A stretch of 12,576 nt of DNA, taken from an uncultured Oscillospiraceae bacterium (GTDB lineage: Bacteria > Bacillota > Clostridia > Oscillospirales > Oscillospiraceae). Under the pieces are notes generated by a model. That model saw only the letters and a program-made list of their open reading frames with translations, searched no databases and had not been told where the DNA came from. The DNA lies in assembly GCA_900769995.1 (NCBI GenBank), contig CAAGIT010000116.1:1-12576 (forward strand), read 5' to 3'. Position numbers and translations under genes: made by a program. The first letter of the stretch is position 1, and every line of letters starts with the position of its first letter. Positions 1 through 6,281 of the stretch are shown here, piece after piece.

Positions 1-30
1 CTCTTTCCCTACACGACGCTCTTCCGATCT
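1..30. other. Illumina sequencing adapter remnant (artefact)
   Basis: The first 30 bases match the TruSeq read 1 adapter/primer, ending in the diagnostic GCTCTTCCGATCT immediately before biological sequence. Only the first three bases of the commonly quoted 33-mer are absent. This is untrimmed library sequence at a contig end, so nothing upstream of base 31 can be inferred and the operon is truncated here. The match is from memory but the motif is unmistakable. Confidence 0.97.
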
Positions 31-48
31 CAAGGAAAGGGGTATCGG

Positions 49-747
49 ATGGATCAAACGCTGCTTTCCAAGTTAACAGAGCTGATCGTGGCTGAGGTCG
101 TCCGACGCTTGACCCTGCTGGAGCGGCAGAGGCAGCATCCCGAACACGTTTTGGTGCTGCTGACAGCGCCGCTTGCCTACCCCGAACAGCTCAAAGCCCT
201 GCTGAACAGGCAGTTCGGCATGGGCTATACCCCCGTCAGCTTCACGGAGCGCAATGAGCTGGGCGATGAGCATTTGCTCTTTGCCTCCAAGCTCTCCGAG
301 GCGGAGCTGATGGAAAAAGCGACCGCCGCGAAAACGGTCATCCTCGTCTCTCCGCGGCTGGAGCTGCTGAAACAGATCGCGGACGGTGCGGACAGGGACT
401 TTTTGTCCTATCTCGCCGTGCGGAGCATTCTTTGGAAAAAGGATGTGCGGCTTTACTTAGACTTCGATCCGCCCAGATTCCGCCGCAATACCTTTATGGA
501 GGGCGTTGCCTCCTCCATTGAAACGCTGCGGCAGATGGAGGTCACGGTCAGCCCGTACTATCTGGGCGATGCCGCGATTTCCACCGGCGCGAGCCTGATT
601 ACCGAGGCGGATGTCCTGACCGCCGCCGCAAGCGGCGATAAAACGATCCGCGCCAAGGTCGGCGCGATCATCACCCCTGCCGCACGCGACGCGCTTTTGA
701 CCGCGGACGTTGCGGTGCAGTATGAAGGAGAAACCGTATGCAATTAG
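49..747 (+). CDS. PduM-like microcompartment assembly protein
   Basis: This 232-residue protein resembles PduM, a protein needed for proper assembly of propanediol-utilisation microcompartments; its biochemical role is not known. What I see: an N-terminal amphipathic helix (MDQTLLSKLTELIVAEVVRR) like PduM's opening Ile/Val-Glu-Glu-Val-Val-x-Arg-Leu segment, a central stretch ending in LYLDFDPPRFRR, and a C-terminal part (about 180-228, SLITEADVL then KVGAIITPAARD) that aligns by eye with PduM's C-terminal end. It is longer than enteric PduM (about 160 residues), with extra sequence in the first half. The start is supported by an upstream AAGGAAAGGGG purine run at 32-42. It overlaps the next gene by 10 bases, and that gene is PduN-like, the same order as pduM-pduN. 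Family assignment is by remembered similarity, so moderate. Confidence 0.62.
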   Translation: MDQTLLSKLTELIVAEVVRRLTLLERQRQHPEHVLVLLTAPLAYPEQLKALLNRQFGMGYTPVSFTERNELGDEHLLFASKLSEAELMEKATAAKTVILVSPRLELLKQIADGADRDFLSYLAVRSILWKKDVRLYLDFDPPRFRRNTFMEGVASSIETLRQMEVTVSPYYLGDAAISTGASLITEADVLTAAASGDKTIRAKVGAIITPAARDALLTADVAVQYEGETVCN

Positions 748-1040
748 CAAGAGTGAAGGGTACGGTCGTCAGCACGAACAAGGCAGAAAAGCTCTACGGC
801 TTAAAGCTGCTGCTCGTCAAGCCCATCGACATCGAAACCTGGCAGGAAAAGGGCGGCTGTCTGGTCGCGATCGATGCCGTCGGTGCCGGTGAGGGCGAGG
901 TCGTGATGCTGGTCGGCGGCAGCTCGTCGCGTCAGACCGCTGTGACCGAGAATAAACCCGTGGATCAGAGCATTGTTGCGATCATTGATTCCGTCGATAT
1001 CGGCGGAGATCGCATTTTTGAAAAATTTACAAAGGAATGA
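738..1040 (+). CDS. BMC-P vertex pentamer protein, EutN/CcmL family (PduN-like)
   Basis: A 100-residue EutN/CcmL/PduN-family protein. Five copies form the pentamer that caps each vertex of the icosahedral microcompartment shell. The start MQLARVKGTVVSTNKAEKL and the middle AIDAVGAGEGEVVMLVGGSS closely follow enteric PduN, including the GxGE turn and the Gly-Ser-Ser-x-Arg loop; the end is VDQSIVAIIDSVDI. Translation begins inside the end of the PduM-like gene, with AAGGAG at 725-730 seven bases before the ATG. It has its own strong ribosome binding site, unlike the other two pentamer genes here. One of three BMC-P paralogues in the operon, consistent with loci that encode several vertex types. 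Confidence in the family is high; which paralogue class it falls in is inference. Confidence 0.93.
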   Translation: MQLARVKGTVVSTNKAEKLYGLKLLLVKPIDIETWQEKGGCLVAIDAVGAGEGEVVMLVGGSSSRQTAVTENKPVDQSIVAIIDSVDIGGDRIFEKFTKE

Positions 1041-1049
1041 GGTTAGCGT

Positions 1050-2450
1050 ATGGCATTGACAAAAGAACAGATTCGGCAGATCGCCGATCAGACCCGCAGT
1101 TCTTTGGGACAGGGCGGCTGCGCCGCAGGCAGCGGACAGTGCCTGTTTGACGATGTACACGACGCGATCGACACTGCGATCCGCGCCCAGCAGCGTCTGA
1201 TGGACCTGTCGCTGGAGGAACGCGGCAAGCTCATCGAGGCAATGCGTGCCTGTGCACGGGAGCACGCGGAGGAGCTGTCCATCCTCGCCCATGAGGAAAC
1301 CGGCTACGGCAAGGTTCACCACAAAATCGCCAAAAACCTGTTGGCTGCGAACAAGACCCCCGGTATCGAGGATCTGCACCCGACCGCCTTCAGCGGTGAC
1401 GACGGCCTGACCTTGGTGGAAACCGCCCCTTACGGCGTCATCGGTGCGATCACCCCCTCCACCAACCCCACCGCAACCATCATCAATAACTCCATCAGCA
1501 TGATCGCCGCCGGCAATGCCGTGGTATTCAACCCGCATCCGGCAGCAAAGCGTGCTTCCCAGAGAGCCATGGTGCTCCTGAACGACGCGATCATCGCGGC
1601 TGGCGGCCCCAACGGTCTGATGACCGGCCCGAAGGAGCCCACCCTCGAGACCTCCGATGTCATCATGAAGCACAAGGCGATCAAGATGCTGGCGGTCACC
1701 GGCGGCGAGGCTGTCGTGGCGGTTGCCATGAAGTCCGGCAAGAAGTGCGTCGCGGCAGGCCCGGGCAATCCTCCGGTCATCGTGGACGAAACCGCCGACA
1801 TTCCGCAGACCGCCAAGCACATCGTTGACGGCGCAAGCTTCGATAACAACGTCCTGTGCGTTGCGGAAAAGGAAGTTTTCGTTGTCAATTCCGTGGCAGA
1901 CGCGCTGATGAACACCATGCAGCAGCACGGCGCTTTCCGCGTCTACGGCGAGGACATCGACAAGATCGTCCGCACCGTTCTGATCAACAAGGACGGCAAA
2001 TACGTTATCAACCGCAAGTTTGTCGGTCACGATGCGACCTACATCCTGCGCGAAAGCGGTGTCCAGTTTACGGGCGACCCCGTGCTGGTCATTGCCGATG
2101 TTGACCGCTATCACCCCTTTGTCGAGGTCGAAATGCTCATGCCCGTGCTCGGCATCGTCCGCGTGGCGGATTTCGAGGAGGCTCTGAGCGAGTCCTTCCG
2201 CGCCGAACACGGCTGCCAGCACTCCGCGATGATCCATTCGACGAATGTCCACAATATGTCCCGTGCAGCGCGCAAGATGAATACCACCATTTTCGTCAAG
2301 AACGCTCCGTCCTACTCCGGACTCGGCTTCGGCGGTGAGGGCTATACCACCCTGACCATTGCCACCCCGACCGGCGAGGGTCTGACCAGCGCGAAGTCCT
2401 TCACCAGAGCGCGCCGCTGTGTGCTGAAGGGTGACTTCCGCATTATCTGA
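1050..2450 (+). CDS. CoA-acylating aldehyde dehydrogenase (PduP/EutE-like)
   Basis: A 466-residue NAD-dependent CoA-acylating aldehyde dehydrogenase, expected to turn acetaldehyde plus CoA into acetyl-CoA and NADH inside the microcompartment. Visible features: cofactor-binding APYGVIGAITPSTNPTATII (127-146), the VTGGEAVV segment near 217, GPGNPPVIVDETADI (237-251), the catalytic cysteine Cys270 in FDNNVLCVAEKEV, and the conserved EMLMPVLGIVRV (361-372). Length is normal for PduP. The first ~20 residues (EQIRQIADQTRSSL, then a Gly/Ala/Ser linker) could be an encapsulation helix, less clear-cut than in the aldolases. It follows the PduN-like gene by 9 bases and precedes the PduS-like gene by 5. 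No alcohol dehydrogenase lies next to it, unlike pduP-pduQ. The aldehyde is inferred to be acetaldehyde because DeoC releases it. Confidence 0.93.
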   Translation: MALTKEQIRQIADQTRSSLGQGGCAAGSGQCLFDDVHDAIDTAIRAQQRLMDLSLEERGKLIEAMRACAREHAEELSILAHEETGYGKVHHKIAKNLLAANKTPGIEDLHPTAFSGDDGLTLVETAPYGVIGAITPSTNPTATIINNSISMIAAGNAVVFNPHPAAKRASQRAMVLLNDAIIAAGGPNGLMTGPKEPTLETSDVIMKHKAIKMLAVTGGEAVVAVAMKSGKKCVAAGPGNPPVIVDETADIPQTAKHIVDGASFDNNVLCVAEKEVFVVNSVADALMNTMQQHGAFRVYGEDIDKIVRTVLINKDGKYVINRKFVGHDATYILRESGVQFTGDPVLVIADVDRYHPFVEVEMLMPVLGIVRVADFEEALSESFRAEHGCQHSAMIHSTNVHNMSRAARKMNTTIFVKNAPSYSGLGFGGEGYTTLTIATPTGEGLTSAKSFTRARRCVLKGDFRII

Positions 2451-2455
2451 CGCCT

Positions 2456-3769
2456 ATGGAGCTGAATAAACTGGTCTGCGATGCCGGTATACTCGGTGCC
2501 GGCGGCGCGGGGTTCCCGACCCATGTGAAGATCAACTGTAAAGCCGAGTATGTGCTGGCAAACGGTGCCGAATGTGAGCCGCTTCTGCGGGTCGATCAGC
2601 AGGTGATGCAGCTCTACGCCGCCGATGTGGTCAAGGGCATCCGCGCGGTGAAGGAATTTACCGGCGCAAAGCACGCGGTCATCTGCCTCAAGGAGCATTA
2701 TCACGATGCTGTCGCGGCGCTGAAAAAGGTGCTGAAGGATGTCGATGATGTGCAGCTCCACCTGCTCGATGCCTACTATCCGGCAGGCGATGAGCAGCAG
2801 ATCGTCTACGAGGTCACCGGACGCGTTGTCCCGACGGGCGGTCTGCCGCTCGATGTCGGCGCGGTCGTGTGCAACGTCAGCACGCTGGTCAATATCGCAA
2901 ATGCCCTCGAGGGCAAAAAGGTCATTGAAAAATATGTCACCGTCGGCGGTGCCGTGAAAAATCCCGTCACCGTCCGTGTGCCGGTCGGCATTTCTCTCAG
3001 GGAAGTGCTGGCGGCTGCCGGCGGAACCACCGAGCCGTGCGATTATATCATCGGCGGGCCCTGCATGGGCCGCGTGGTCGATACGCTCGACATTCCTGTG
3101 ACCAAAACCACGGGCGGTCTGCTCGCGATCCCCAAAAATCACCCCCTGCTCCAGACCAAGCAGCCGGAAATCAACCTGCGCATGGTCATGGCGGTCTGCT
3201 GCCAGTGCTCGATGTGCACGCAGATGTGCCCGAGAAACGCGCTGGGTCTGAACGTCCAGCCGCACAAGGCGATGCGCAGCATCGCAAACGGCATCGACCT
3301 GCTGGGTGATTTCAACGGCGTGTTCTCCTGCTGCGATTGCGGCCTGTGCACCTATTATGCGTGCAACTTCGGTCTGAAGCCCTCGAAAGTCATGCAGACC
3401 ATCAAATCCGCCTTCGCGTCCAAGGGCATCCGTCCGAAAAAAGAGGTATTTACCGACGTTGACGGCGGTTTGGAGAATAAAAAGGTTCCCGTTTCCCGTC
3501 TGATTGCCCGCTTGGGTCTGAGCGAATACGACGTGCCGGCACCGCTGGTGGATAAGACCATCGCGACCGACTCCGTCCGCATCATGCTGCGGATGGGCGT
3601 GGGCGCGCCGAGTGTACCGAAGGTCGCCGTGGGCGACAAGGTGCGCAAGAATCAGCTCGTCGCGGACATTGCCGAGGGCAAGCTCGGCGTCAAGATGCAC
3701 GCGAGCATTTCCGGTACGGTCACCGAGATCACCGGAGACTACATTGAGATCAGGAGGTCGTCCAAATGA
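2456..3769 (+). CDS. PduS/RnfC-like flavin and Fe-S oxidoreductase
   Basis: A 437-residue relative of PduS (cobalamin reductase of pdu loci) and of RnfC. It is expected to take electrons from NADH through flavin to two Fe-S clusters. Domains in order: an N-terminal Gly-rich nucleotide/flavin region (GILGAGGAGFPTHVK, 11-25), the conserved NGAECEPLL (36-44), an SLBB-type region (about 161-215), two cluster motifs, Cys248-x2-Cys251-x2-Cys254-x3-Cys258 and Cys292-x2-Cys295-x2-Cys298-x4-Cys303, and a C-terminal barrel-sandwich segment (about 376-432). There is no obvious Shine-Dalgarno sequence 5 bases after the aldehyde dehydrogenase stop, so translational coupling is likely. It overlaps the PduT-like gene by 4 bases. 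With no cobalamin enzyme visible, a role in NADH recycling or electron export fits better than cobalamin reduction; that is inference. Confidence 0.9.
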   Translation: MELNKLVCDAGILGAGGAGFPTHVKINCKAEYVLANGAECEPLLRVDQQVMQLYAADVVKGIRAVKEFTGAKHAVICLKEHYHDAVAALKKVLKDVDDVQLHLLDAYYPAGDEQQIVYEVTGRVVPTGGLPLDVGAVVCNVSTLVNIANALEGKKVIEKYVTVGGAVKNPVTVRVPVGISLREVLAAAGGTTEPCDYIIGGPCMGRVVDTLDIPVTKTTGGLLAIPKNHPLLQTKQPEINLRMVMAVCCQCSMCTQMCPRNALGLNVQPHKAMRSIANGIDLLGDFNGVFSCCDCGLCTYYACNFGLKPSKVMQTIKSAFASKGIRPKKEVFTDVDGGLENKKVPVSRLIARLGLSEYDVPAPLVDKTIATDSVRIMLRMGVGAPSVPKVAVGDKVRKNQLVADIAEGKLGVKMHASISGTVTEITGDYIEIRRSSK

Positions 3770-4311
3770 ATGCACTGGGCATGATCGAAACCAACGCCAT
3801 CCCCGTGGGCGTGAATGCGGGCGATGCCATGCTCAAAGCGGCATCGGTCGAGCTGGTTGCGGCGCAGCCGGTCTGCGCGGGTAAGTACATTGTCATCGTG
3901 ACCGGCGAGGTCGCGGCGGTCAGGGAGAGCGTCGATGCAGGCAAGGCGGCAGCCGGAATGAAGCTTGTGGACAGCATGGTGATTTCCCATGTGCACGAGC
4001 AGGTTCCCAAGGCGATCAACGCCTGCAACGAGATCGGTCAGGTGGCAGCCGTCGGCGTGATGGAGGCGTTCAGCCTCTGCACCGCAGTTGTCGCAGCCGA
4101 TGCGGCGGTCAAGGCGGCAGATGTCCGTCTGATCGACATCCGTCTGGGCCGCGGTCTGGGCGGCAAGAGCTTTATCACCCTGACCGGTGAGGTCGCCGCC
4201 GTCAGAGCAGCCATCTCCGCCGGCGAAGCTACTCCGGAGGCAAAGGGCATGATGTCGGAAAGCGTGGTCATCCCCTCGCCCCACCCCGATATTGTCAAAG
4301 CGCTTTATTAA
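3766..4311 (+). CDS. Tandem BMC-domain shell protein (BMC-T, PduT-like, Fe-S)
   Basis: A 181-residue shell protein with two fused BMC domains (about 1-88 and 93-181), forming a pseudohexameric trimer. Both halves start with a BMC signature (ALGMIETNAIPVGV and AVGVMEAFSLCTAV) and contain a GEVAAVR segment. Cys37, in the loop AAQPVCAGKYI, aligns with the cysteine of PduT (AR-T-V-C-P-G-K-Y) that in the trimer ligates a central [4Fe-4S] cluster. The gene overlaps the PduS-like gene by ATGA, with AGGAGG at 3752-3757 for its own initiation. Adjacent PduS-PduT pairing is the pdu arrangement and suggests an electron route across the shell. The BMC-T call is near certain; the cluster is inferred from the aligned cysteine. 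Confidence 0.93.
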   Translation: MNALGMIETNAIPVGVNAGDAMLKAASVELVAAQPVCAGKYIVIVTGEVAAVRESVDAGKAAAGMKLVDSMVISHVHEQVPKAINACNEIGQVAAVGVMEAFSLCTAVVAADAAVKAADVRLIDIRLGRGLGGKSFITLTGEVAAVRAAISAGEATPEAKGMMSESVVIPSPHPDIVKALY

Positions 4312-4372
4312 GGAATCTCTGAACTTGTTAGTAATAAAATTCACATAAATCATTAAAATGGAGGAATTTCCC
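4312..4372 (+). promoter_or_regulatory. AT-rich leader before the major shell gene
   Basis: This 61-base gap is the longest in the operon and much more AT-rich than its surroundings. A TTGTTA at 4325-4330 and a TAAAAT at 4354-4359 are 23 bases apart, too far for a good sigma-A promoter, so I do not call one. It may host a weak internal promoter, an RNA processing site, or simply keep the ribosome binding site unstructured to allow high expression of the hexamer. Confidence 0.3.
4360..4364 (+). promoter_or_regulatory. Ribosome binding site deciding the BMC-H start
   Basis: GGAGG lies 8 bases before the ATG at 4373. An upstream in-frame ATG at 4358 overlaps this site and would add five residues not found in BMC-H proteins, so 4373 is the real start. 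Confidence 0.9.
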
Positions 4373-4648
4373 ATGAAAGAAGCATTAGGCATGATTGAGA
4401 CCCGCGGCCTCATCGGCGCCATCGAAGCCGCTGACGCCATGGTCAAGGCAGCAAACGTCCACCTCATCGGCAAGCAGCAGATCGGCTCCGGCCTCGTCAC
4501 CGTCATGGTTCGCGGCGATGTCGGCGCAGTCAAGGCAGCCGTTGATGCCGGTGCTACCGCCGCAAAGCGCGTCGGTGAGCTGTACGGCACCCACGTCATT
4601 CCGTCCCCGCATGACGACGTCGAGGGCATCCTGCCCACCATCGGCTAA
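4373..4648 (+). CDS. BMC-H shell hexamer protein, copy 1 (PduA-like)
   Basis: A 91-residue single-domain BMC protein of the PduA/PduJ/EutM type, the main facet hexamer. Signature segments are ALGMIETRGLIGAIEAADAM, the pore loop QIGSGL (36-41, Ser39 corresponding to PduA Ser40), VRGDVGAVKAAVDAG, and the end HVIPSPHDDVEGILP. The pore-flanking Lys of PduA is Gln36 here. It differs from copy 2 at only 8 of 91 positions (3, 8, 16, 28, 35, 73, 89, 90), so the two come from a recent duplication or gene conversion. It has a strong GGAGG site, while the pentamer gene three bases downstream does not, which suits the large excess of hexamers in a shell. Confidence 0.97.
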   Translation: MKEALGMIETRGLIGAIEAADAMVKAANVHLIGKQQIGSGLVTVMVRGDVGAVKAAVDAGATAAKRVGELYGTHVIPSPHDDVEGILPTIG

Positions 4649-4651
4649 GCG

Positions 4652-4924
4652 ATGTACATCGGAGAGGTCGTCGGCAAGGTCGTCTCCACCGTCAAGGAGG
4701 AGGGCTTGGAAAACATCCCTCTGCTGGTGGTGCACCTGATCGAAAAGGGCAAAAAAACAAAAATGATCGTGGCGGCAGACTCCACAAGACAGGCTGGCAC
4801 AGGCGATTTCGTCTATATGATCGGCTCGAAGGAGGCCAGCAGAATTTTCCACAAGAGAGTTCCTGCCGATGCCGCCATCGCCGGATTCATTGATTCTTAT
4901 AATCTACAATTAAAACCTGAATAA
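4652..4924 (+). CDS. BMC-P vertex pentamer protein, EutN/CcmL family, second paralogue
   Basis: A 90-residue EutN/CcmL-family protein: opening MYIGEVVGKVVSTVKEEGLE, the middle VAADSTRQAGTGDFVYMIGS, and the end AIAGFIDSYNL. The fold-defining GxGD turn and the Ile-x-Gly-x-Ile-Asp end are present. It is the most divergent of the three pentamers: it lacks the Ala-Gly-x-Gly-Glu stretch of the PduN-like copy and has a shorter central loop rich in Lys (EKGKKTKMIV). It starts 3 bases after the BMC-H stop and shows no clear Shine-Dalgarno sequence, so translation is probably coupled and low. Confidence 0.92.
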   Translation: MYIGEVVGKVVSTVKEEGLENIPLLVVHLIEKGKKTKMIVAADSTRQAGTGDFVYMIGSKEASRIFHKRVPADAAIAGFIDSYNLQLKPE

Positions 4925-4943
4925 TTTTTGGAGGAAATTTATT

Positions 4944-5219
4944 ATGAAGTTAGCACTTGGTATGGTTGAAACCCGCGGCTTGATCGGCTCTATCGAAGCA
5001 GCCGATGCCATGGTTAAGGCAGCAGACGTTCACCTGATCGGCAAGGAGCAGATCGGCTCCGGTTTGGTCACCGTTATGGTTCGCGGCGATGTCGGCGCAG
5101 TCAAGGCTGCGGTTGACGCAGGCGCAACTGCCGCAAAGCGCGTTGGCGAGCTGTACGGCTGCCACGTCATTCCGTCCCCGCATGACGATGTCGAGGGCAT
5201 CCTGCCCAAGCTGGGATGA
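4944..5219 (+). CDS. BMC-H shell hexamer protein, copy 2 (PduA-like)
   Basis: A 91-residue BMC-H protein 91% identical by hand count to copy 1 at 4373-4648. The pore loop QIGSGL is identical. Substitutions include Gln35 to Glu near the pore and Thr73 to Cys in the loop before HVIPSPH, adding a lone cysteine. GGAGG at 4930-4934 lies 9 bases before the ATG. The last four bases overlap the next pentamer gene (ATGA). The hexamer-pentamer order repeats the preceding pair. Confidence 0.97.
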   Translation: MKLALGMVETRGLIGSIEAADAMVKAADVHLIGKEQIGSGLVTVMVRGDVGAVKAAVDAGATAAKRVGELYGCHVIPSPHDDVEGILPKLG

Positions 5220-5503
5220 AACTGGCAAGAGTCGTAGGAAACGTCGTATCCACCATCAAGGACAAGGGCTTTGACGGTCAAAAGCTGATGATCGTCGATT
5301 ATATCGACGAAAACGGCAACCTCACCGGCAACAATGCCATTGTCTTTGACGTGGCGTGCGCGGGCATTGGCGACACGGTTTTGGTGGCGGTCGACGGCGG
5401 TGCATCGAGTATGCTTTTGGGCAGACACTGCATCTCCGACCAGACCATCGTGGGCGTGATCGACCATGTCACCTGCGAAGGAGAAACAAGGGAGTATCAC
5501 TGA
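5216..5503 (+). CDS. BMC-P vertex pentamer protein, EutN/CcmL family, third paralogue
   Basis: A 95-residue EutN/CcmL-family protein: MKLARVVGNVVSTIKDKG at the start, VFDVACAGIGDTVLVAVDGG in the middle and TIVGVIDHV near the end. The Gly-Ile-Gly-Asp turn and the Ser-x-x-Leu/Arg loop match the family. It overlaps the BMC-H stop by 4 bases and has no strong ribosome binding site, implying coupling to the hexamer gene. Its stop codon shares one base with the DeoC start (TGATG). Confidence 0.93.
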   Translation: MKLARVVGNVVSTIKDKGFDGQKLMIVDYIDENGNLTGNNAIVFDVACAGIGDTVLVAVDGGASSMLLGRHCISDQTIVGVIDHVTCEGETREYH

Positions 5504-6258
5504 TGATGGATATGGAAGCAATCAGAAAAGAAGTGGAGCGGCAGGTGCTGCAATACTTCCATATGGATGCCAAGCCCGCACCCTGCGCCGGACTTGTGAC
5601 CGGTACGGATGTCGTGGCGCATCTCGAGCATTCCCTGCTCAATCCCGATACAACTTTGGAGAAAATCCGCACGGAATGTGCCGTTGCGCGCAAATATGCG
5701 GTGGCGGCGGTGTGTGTCGCGCCGTATTACGTCAGCGCTGCCCGCGAGGAGCTGCTCGGCAGCCCTGTCGCGGTCGGCACGGCGATCGGTTTCCCGCACG
5801 GCTGTATGTCGCAGGCGGCAAAGCTTGCCGAGCTGCGTGAGTGCATGGCAAACGGCGCAACCGAGATCGACGTTGCGCTCAACGTCCTTGCCATCAAGTC
5901 CGGCCGGCTCGATGTTGCCCAGCGTGAGCTGGAGGAGATCGTCCGCATGGCCGCCGGCAAGGCAAAAATCAAGGCGGTTTTTGAACACTCCGTCTACACC
6001 GCCGAGGAAAAGCGCAATGTTTTGACAATGCTCCGTTCCTCCGGCGTGGATTATGTAAAAATCCAGAATATGCTCAGCGGTCACGGTGCCCGTGTCGAAG
6101 ATGTTCAGCTTGCCTATGAAATTTTGGGCAGGAATGTCGGCATCAAGATCGACGGCGGCATCAAAACCCTCGCGCAGGCAGAGGCTCTGCTTGCTGCCGG
6201 CGCAACCCGTCTGGGTCTGACCGCAACGGCGAAAATCGCCGAAGAGGCCCGGAAATAA
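5503..6258 (+). CDS. Divergent deoxyribose-phosphate aldolase (DeoC) family protein
   Basis: A 251-residue class I aldolase TIM barrel of the DeoC family. An N-terminal amphipathic helix (MEAIRKEVERQVLQYF) followed by an Ala/Pro-rich linker looks like a microcompartment encapsulation peptide. Catalytic residues of DERA are retained: Asp123 in EIDVALNV, the Schiff-base lysine Lys186 in DYVKIQNM, and Lys215 in GIKIDGGIK. The phosphate-gripping segments are changed: the usual KTSTG is KIQNM, the usual SGGVR is DGGIK, and the usual GASS is GLTA. It may therefore use a non-phosphorylated or different aldol, have a different direction preference, or serve as a partner of the second DeoC. AAGGGAG (5488-5494) supports ATG 5503; ATG 5506 is an alternative. 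Confidence 0.85.
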   Translation: MMDMEAIRKEVERQVLQYFHMDAKPAPCAGLVTGTDVVAHLEHSLLNPDTTLEKIRTECAVARKYAVAAVCVAPYYVSAAREELLGSPVAVGTAIGFPHGCMSQAAKLAELRECMANGATEIDVALNVLAIKSGRLDVAQRELEEIVRMAAGKAKIKAVFEHSVYTAEEKRNVLTMLRSSGVDYVKIQNMLSGHGARVEDVQLAYEILGRNVGIKIDGGIKTLAQAEALLAAGATRLGLTATAKIAEEARK

Positions 6259-6281
6259 AGAATACGAAAGGAATACGTTTC

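Noticed and set aside
801..2252. A 483-codon minus-strand frame opposite the pentamer and aldehyde dehydrogenase genes (and a similar 477-codon one at 2342-3775)
   Set aside because: Same codon-bias shadow effect. They span junctions between conserved plus-strand genes and their translations are His/Asp/Gly-rich with no domain.
2456..3769. RnfC of a membrane Rnf complex
   Set aside because: No rnfDGEAB neighbours; the adjacent PduT-like shell protein and order within a BMC operon favour PduS.
4325..4359. Sigma-A promoter inside the operon before BMC-H
   Set aside because: Best -35/-10 pair is 23 bases apart and both hexamers are imperfect; kept only as an AT-rich leader.
5356..5502. Upstream in-frame extension of the first DeoC
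   Set aside because: It lies inside the conserved third pentamer gene. AAGGGAG at 5488-5494 and the encapsulation-like helix place the start at 5503 or 5506.
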